In this document: piece after piece, positions 6,101-8,829 of the stretch
Numbering within the stretch: position 1 is the first letter of the stretch
How the letters are laid out: each line of letters begins with the position of its first letter
Notes under the pieces: generated by a model
The model's database searches: none
What the model was told of the DNA's origin: nothing
What the model saw: the letters and a program-made list of their open reading frames with translations, nothing else
DNA from: Thermotogae bacterium
Lineage (GTDB): Bacteria; Thermotogota; Thermotogae; UBA12178
NCBI GenBank assembly: GCA_003641795.1
Contig: QNAP01000059.1
Location: 1-8,829 of the forward strand
Direction: 5' to 3'
DNA length: 8,829 nucleotides
Program-made: the position numbers and the translations under genes

Positions 6101-6922
6101 TCAGCAGGGTTCATCGGTCTCGAAGTTTCTATTGATCGTATCGGGCATCCCACCCCGCAGCACCAGCTCGATGGATCCAATCGCTTCTTCTACCGCTCTT
6201 TTAAAGACTTCCAGAAAGCTTTCTCTTCTCTGCTTCTGCGTTACTGGATCTATCCAGGGATCGTGTTTCTCGTTGAGGGGGTCTTTCAGCTTTTTCGGTG
6301 GAACCAGGTGAGTGTAATCTTTTCCGCCCAATGAAAGGATCCAATAGCGATAGGCCTTTCTTCGAGTCTTTTCAATGTCTTCGTAAAGCATCTTGAGAGT
6401 GGAAGCTGTTTTGGAAACCGCGAGCTCGAAGGTCTCACTCTTGAAGGATTGATTCCCGTACACTCGCCTGACTATCCTTGAAAACTCTGAGGGCAATTCA
6501 CGCAAATCGACACTCTCCACCAGTTTCCACGGCTTGAGTTGCTCATAACGCCGCCCGAGGGAACGTCGTACCAAGGCCACATCGATGGCCATCTCCTTGC
6601 GCTTGTGAGATTTGAAGTCTTCGAAGTGATCGATGAATCGGTGGGCGAATCGATCCATCACCTGGTGGCAGAGAAATCCAAAGGCATATTCTCTCGGAAG
6701 ACGTTGCGAGGATAGTAGGTCTTCCATAAACTCCCCACACCGTTGTTTGTGTATGAGGCCTCCCCAAACGGCTATCTCAGGCTTGTCGTAAGCGTAGAAG
6801 AATATGTCAGGTCCCTGTAGCCCCAAGAAGAAGAGATCGCGCTTCTTCAACCACGAGCGGTTGTCTTTCAAACCATTTAAAACTTCCACACCGTGGAGCA
6901 CGTGGGTCCAGAAATCAGCCAT
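6101..6922 (-). CDS. Zinc-dependent phospholipase C-like (PLPC family) protein
   Basis: The 273-residue protein matches the zinc-dependent phospholipase C-like family: MADFWTHVLHG at the N-terminus (W5, H7), GPDIFFYAY with D39, H58, then HQVMDRFAH (H86-x3-D90-x3-H94) and HKRKEMAID (H106-x3-E110-x3-D114). These positions correspond to the zinc ligands of the trinuclear site in secreted bacterial phospholipase C. Unlike those enzymes this protein has no signal peptide, so it is probably cytoplasmic; its true substrate is unknown. The ATG at 6922 lies inside the last codons of cysS (8-base overlap), so expression depends on cysS transcription; only a weak GGAT precedes it. Its stop codon touches the stop of the convergent gene with no gap. 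Confidence 0.85.
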   Translation of the reverse strand: MADFWTHVLHGVEVLNGLKDNRSWLKKRDLFFLGLQGPDIFFYAYDKPEIAVWGGLIHKQRCGEFMEDLLSSQRLPREYAFGFLCHQVMDRFAHRFIDHFEDFKSHKRKEMAIDVALVRRSLGRRYEQLKPWKLVESVDLRELPSEFSRIVRRVYGNQSFKSETFELAVSKTASTLKMLYEDIEKTRRKAYRYWILSLGGKDYTHLVPPKKLKDPLNEKHDPWIDPVTQKQRRESFLEVFKRAVEEAIGSIELVLRGGMPDTINRNFETDEPC

Positions 6923-8324
6923 GGTGATCCAGGGTGAACTTGGTCCCCTGAGGTGTGTCCTTCAACTTTATTCCCATTTCCTCCAGCCTCTTGCGGATTC
7001 GATCGGTGATCTCGTAGCGCTTCTCACTTCTGAGCTTGTTTCTCACGTCCAAGAGAATTTCCATAACCCCACTGAATAGATTCTCTCCTGCTTCTTCTGT
7101 ACTCTTTTCAGGTAGATCGAAGAGACCAAGGACAGGGCCAATTTCTCTGACTACGAGATCGTAAGCCTGAGCGGCTCTCTCCTCATCTCCTTTATCCAAA
7201 GCAGAGTTGAGCTCACTCACCAGCTCAAAGATCAACGACACCGCCATTGGGGTGTTGAAATCATCGTCAAGTGCTTCCTGGAAGCGCGACTCCATTTCGT
7301 GAACCCATGCATCCGCTTTGACAAACTTTTCGGCAACTCCCAACTCTCTCGCACGTTCCAAAGAATCTCTAACCCTGCGCGCCGCCCTGCTGCTCTCTTG
7401 AAGGAATTCTTCCGAAAGATCTACGGGACTGGTATAGTGCTTTGAAAGAAGAAAGAGCCTGATGGTATCCTTTCCAAACCTCGTGAGGGCTTCTCGAACA
7501 TTGAAGATGTTGCCCACAGACTTCGCCATCTTTTCGCCGGAAAACCTCAACATCCCGTTGTGCATCCAGTATCTGGCAAAGGGTTTACCGGTCAACGCCT
7601 CGGATTGGGCTTTTTCATTCTCATGGTGCGGGAAGACGAGGTCGTTACCTCCAGCGTGGATGTCGAAGCTCTCCCCCAATAGGCTCATACTCATTGCCGA
7701 ACACTCGATATGCCAGCCGGGTCTCCCTCTTCCCCAAGGGCTCTCCCAACTGGGTTCGTCAGGTTTAGCAGTCTTCCAGAGGGCGAAATCCAGAGGGAAG
7801 CGCTTGTGTTCGGTGGGATCCACGCGCACACCAGATAGCATCTCATCGATCTTCCGATGTGAAAGTGCACCGTACTTGGGGAAGCTTCTCACATCGAAGT
7901 AAACATCTCCACCGGATTCGTAAGCATGCCCTTTTGCTATAAGCCGCTGGATGATATCGATGATCTCCGGTACGTAGTCTGTGGTACGAGGATGAAAGTT
8001 CGCGGCTCTGACTCCCAACAAGTGAGCATCTATCCAGTACTCGGCTATGAACCTATCCGCATAACGCTTGAAATCCACGCCTGCAGCGTTGGCGGCATTT
8101 ATTATCTTGTCGTCGATGTCGGTGAAGTTTTGGACCATGGTGACTTTGTATCCTTTGTACTCAAGATAACGTCTGAAGGCGTCGAAAACTACTGCGGGTC
8201 GTGCGTTTCCCAGATGCATCAAACCGTATACTGTCGGTCCACAAACGTACATCTTTACCTTCCCATCTTCAAGAGGTTCGAATGGCTCTTTGCGTCCAGT
8301 GTACGTGTTCGTTACTCTCAACAT
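6915..8324 (-). CDS. cysS: Cysteinyl-tRNA synthetase
   Basis: This enzyme charges tRNA-Cys with cysteine using ATP. The 469-residue protein is of normal length for the bacterial enzyme and carries the class I signatures: HLGN (37-40, the HIGH motif) within YVCGPTVYGLMHLGNARP, and KMAKS (265-269, the KMSKS motif). The zinc-binding residues that recognise cysteine are present as C28, C208 in GWHIECSAMS, and H233 and E237 in FPHHENEKAQ. The C-terminal part (about 310-469) is the DALR and anticodon-binding helical region, ending KRLEEMGIKLKDTPQGTKF. Start ATG at 8324 has GGAGGT (8331-8336) 6 bases upstream. It is the first gene of a two-gene operon with the phospholipase-like gene. Confidence 0.97.
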   Translation of the reverse strand: MLRVTNTYTGRKEPFEPLEDGKVKMYVCGPTVYGLMHLGNARPAVVFDAFRRYLEYKGYKVTMVQNFTDIDDKIINAANAAGVDFKRYADRFIAEYWIDAHLLGVRAANFHPRTTDYVPEIIDIIQRLIAKGHAYESGGDVYFDVRSFPKYGALSHRKIDEMLSGVRVDPTEHKRFPLDFALWKTAKPDEPSWESPWGRGRPGWHIECSAMSMSLLGESFDIHAGGNDLVFPHHENEKAQSEALTGKPFARYWMHNGMLRFSGEKMAKSVGNIFNVREALTRFGKDTIRLFLLSKHYTSPVDLSEEFLQESSRAARRVRDSLERARELGVAEKFVKADAWVHEMESRFQEALDDDFNTPMAVSLIFELVSELNSALDKGDEERAAQAYDLVVREIGPVLGLFDLPEKSTEEAGENLFSGVMEILLDVRNKLRSEKRYEITDRIRKRLEEMGIKLKDTPQGTKFTLDHHG

Positions 8325-8357
8325 GTCCCAACCTCCAACAAGGGTGTTATCAAAGGG

Positions 8358-8366
8358 ATTCTATCA
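8358..8366 (-). promoter_or_regulatory. Candidate extended -10 promoter for cysS
   Basis: On the minus strand TGATAGAAT can be read: TAGAAT at 8358-8363 preceded by TGA, which fits an extended -10 (TGn-TATAAT). Transcription would begin near 8351, giving a leader of about 27 bases ending in the GGAGGT site. The -35 position (about 8381-8386, TAGATG) is poor, which extended -10 promoters tolerate. If this promoter is used, structured element A lies upstream of the cysS transcript rather than in its leader. Confidence 0.4.
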
Positions 8367-8390
8367 TGCGCGTTTGAAGGCATCTACTTA

Positions 8391-8400
8391 CTCGTACGAG
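8391..8400. promoter_or_regulatory. Perfect 10-base palindrome CTCGTACGAG upstream of cysS
   Basis: CTCGTACGAG equals its own reverse complement. It lies about 28 bases upstream of the candidate cysS -10, just beyond the -35 position, where an activator or repressor could bind. It is a single copy with no known regulator attached, so it may be coincidental. Confidence 0.25.
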
Positions 8401-8444
8401 CCGTCACAAATGGATATGAAGATACTTACCAGACCATCTTTTCA

Positions 8445-8628
8445 TTTCACATTGCAGAAAGCATGTTGTGCTTCGCTTCTTCCCTCGCTCACACTCACAA
8501 ACGGGCACTTCCATGAAGATTCAACATCCTGTTTCAGCTTCATGCTCGCTACATCCGTGTAGTTCGGTGCCCGTTTGTATGAGTACTCGCATCGGCGCTC
8601 CGCAAGACAAGCTTTCTGCAATGTGAAA
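8445..8628 (-). ncRNA. Structured element A: candidate RNA with long stem and three-way junction, unknown family
   Basis: Read on the minus strand (8628 to 8445) this 184-base segment folds as follows. P1 is TTTCACATTGCAGAAAGC pairing perfectly with 8462-8445 (18 pairs), extended by TTGT/ACAA past a 3-base bulge. After an internal loop, P2 is ACTC, a 2-base bulge, and ACAAACGGGCAC pairing with GTGCCCGTTTGT and GAGT. The junction carries P3, CTACA-CGGA-TGTAG (8562-8549), and P4, CATGAAG/CTTCATG (8544-8538 and 8518-8512). P4 continues through a CTGA/GAAT internal loop to AACA-GGA-TGTT. Element B has the same fold with compensating stem changes. No terminator T-run follows, and no convincing promoter was found before it. 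The orientation is chosen by likeness to B; which strand is transcribed is not proven. It could also be a structured DNA repeat. Confidence 0.6.
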
Positions 8629-8672
8629 CCCCCTGTCTCTTCCCATGAATCGCTTAACAGAATCCCTCACGA
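8629..8672. other. 44-base spacer between structured elements A and B
   Basis: This spacer separates the 5' ends of the two divergent elements, so any promoters for them would be expected here or inside the opposite element. On the plus strand CAGAAT (8658-8663) is a weak -10 candidate without a matching -35. On the minus strand I see no convincing promoter. Nothing else recognisable is present. Confidence 0.3.
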
Positions 8673-8828
8673 TCACACAGCCTCACGAGCGCCGAGTGAG
8701 CATCCGTACAAAACGACCTCGAAGCCGCACGGATGCGGATGAGAGCGAAGCTGAAGCACGACGCTGAATCTTCGCGTGGGTCGTTTTGTGGATGAAAACG
8801 AGGGAAAAAGCGAGTGCTTGCTGTGTGA
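8673..8828 (+). ncRNA. Structured element B: diverged inverted copy of element A, possibly continuing past the window
   Basis: Read on the plus strand. P1 is TCACACAGC (8673-8681) with GCTGTGTGA (8820-8828) and may extend past the window edge. P2 is CATCC, a 2-base GT bulge, and ACAAAACGACC (8701-8718), pairing with GGTCGTTTTGT and GGATG (8779-8794). P3 is CCGCA-CGGA-TGCGG (8725-8738). P4 is GCGAAG/CTTCGC (8745-8750, 8770-8775) with the same CTGA/GAAT internal loop as A, then AGCA-CGA-CGCT with one A-C mismatch. Bases shared with A cluster in loops: GAGCGCCGA (8687-8695), CACGGATG (8728-8735) and CGAGGGAAAAAGCGA (8799-8813; 14 of 15 match). A 27-base P4 core (8747-8773) matches A at 23 positions without gaps. 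It points towards whatever gene lies right of the window. Confidence 0.6.
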
Positions 8829-8829
8829 G

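Noticed and set aside
7926..8516. 196-codon open frame on the plus strand opposite the 5' end of cysS
   Set aside because: Most of it is antisense to the well-supported cysS coding frame, the product has no recognisable family pattern, and the rest runs into structured element A.
8445..8628. Element A as a 6S RNA (about 180 bases with a long stem and internal bubble)
   Set aside because: The size fits, but the apical part is a three-way junction with two hairpins rather than a single rod. A second diverged copy lies next to it, which is not expected for 6S RNA.
8325..8628. T-box leader controlling cysS
   Set aside because: No T-box consensus bases, no terminator/antiterminator pair with a T-run before cysS, and T-boxes are not expected in this group.
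8445..8628. Element A or B as a simple intrinsic terminator
   Set aside because: The stems are far too long and branched, and no T-run follows on either strand.

Overview
The window looks like a chromosomal piece of a thermophilic bacterium of the Thermotogae, most likely Thermotoga or Pseudothermotoga. This is inferred from the protein sequences and from Shine-Dalgarno sites of the GGAGG/GGGAGGG type before nearly every gene. No database search was possible, so the taxon is a judgement.

Layout, left to right. (1) 1-208 is the right end of an IS256-family (Mutator-type) insertion sequence: the last 55 codons of its transposase, then its terminal inverted repeat. (2) 255-1502, minus strand, is an MFS exporter. 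(3) 1503-1880 is a divergent non-coding region with promoter candidates, two palindromes and a hairpin. (4) 1881-6100, plus strand, is a tight five-gene run: radA (DNA repair ATPase), glpX (class II fructose-1,6-bisphosphatase), an ECF sigma factor, a single-pass membrane protein that is probably its anti-sigma factor, and a secreted protein that may be the anti-sigma regulator. Three of the five start with TTG and one with GTG. (5) 6101-8324, minus strand, is cysS (cysteinyl-tRNA synthetase) followed, with an 8-base overlap, by a zinc-dependent phospholipase C-like protein. This pair converges on the sigma operon with no bases between the two stop codons. (6) 8325-8829 is about 500 bases without a gene.

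The last region is the most remarkable part. It holds two related but diverged elements in inverted orientation: A at 8445-8628, read on the minus strand, and B at 8673-8828 or beyond, read on the plus strand. Each can fold into a long bulged stem topped by a three-way junction with two hairpins. The loop and internal-loop bases are nearly identical between the copies, while the stems differ by compensating changes in at least three helices. That pattern indicates selection on an RNA (or single-stranded DNA) fold. I do not recognise the family. A points towards cysS and B points out of the right edge, so they may be leaders of divergent genes, paired stand-alone small RNAs, or copies of a structured repeat.

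How the genes may work together: the sigma factor, membrane anti-sigma candidate and secreted partner form an envelope-stress type module analogous to RpoE-RseA-RseB. A candidate ECF promoter (GAACTT, 16 bases, GTCAAA) lies in the 3' end of glpX just before the sigma gene, which would let the module activate itself apart from the upstream radA-glpX genes.
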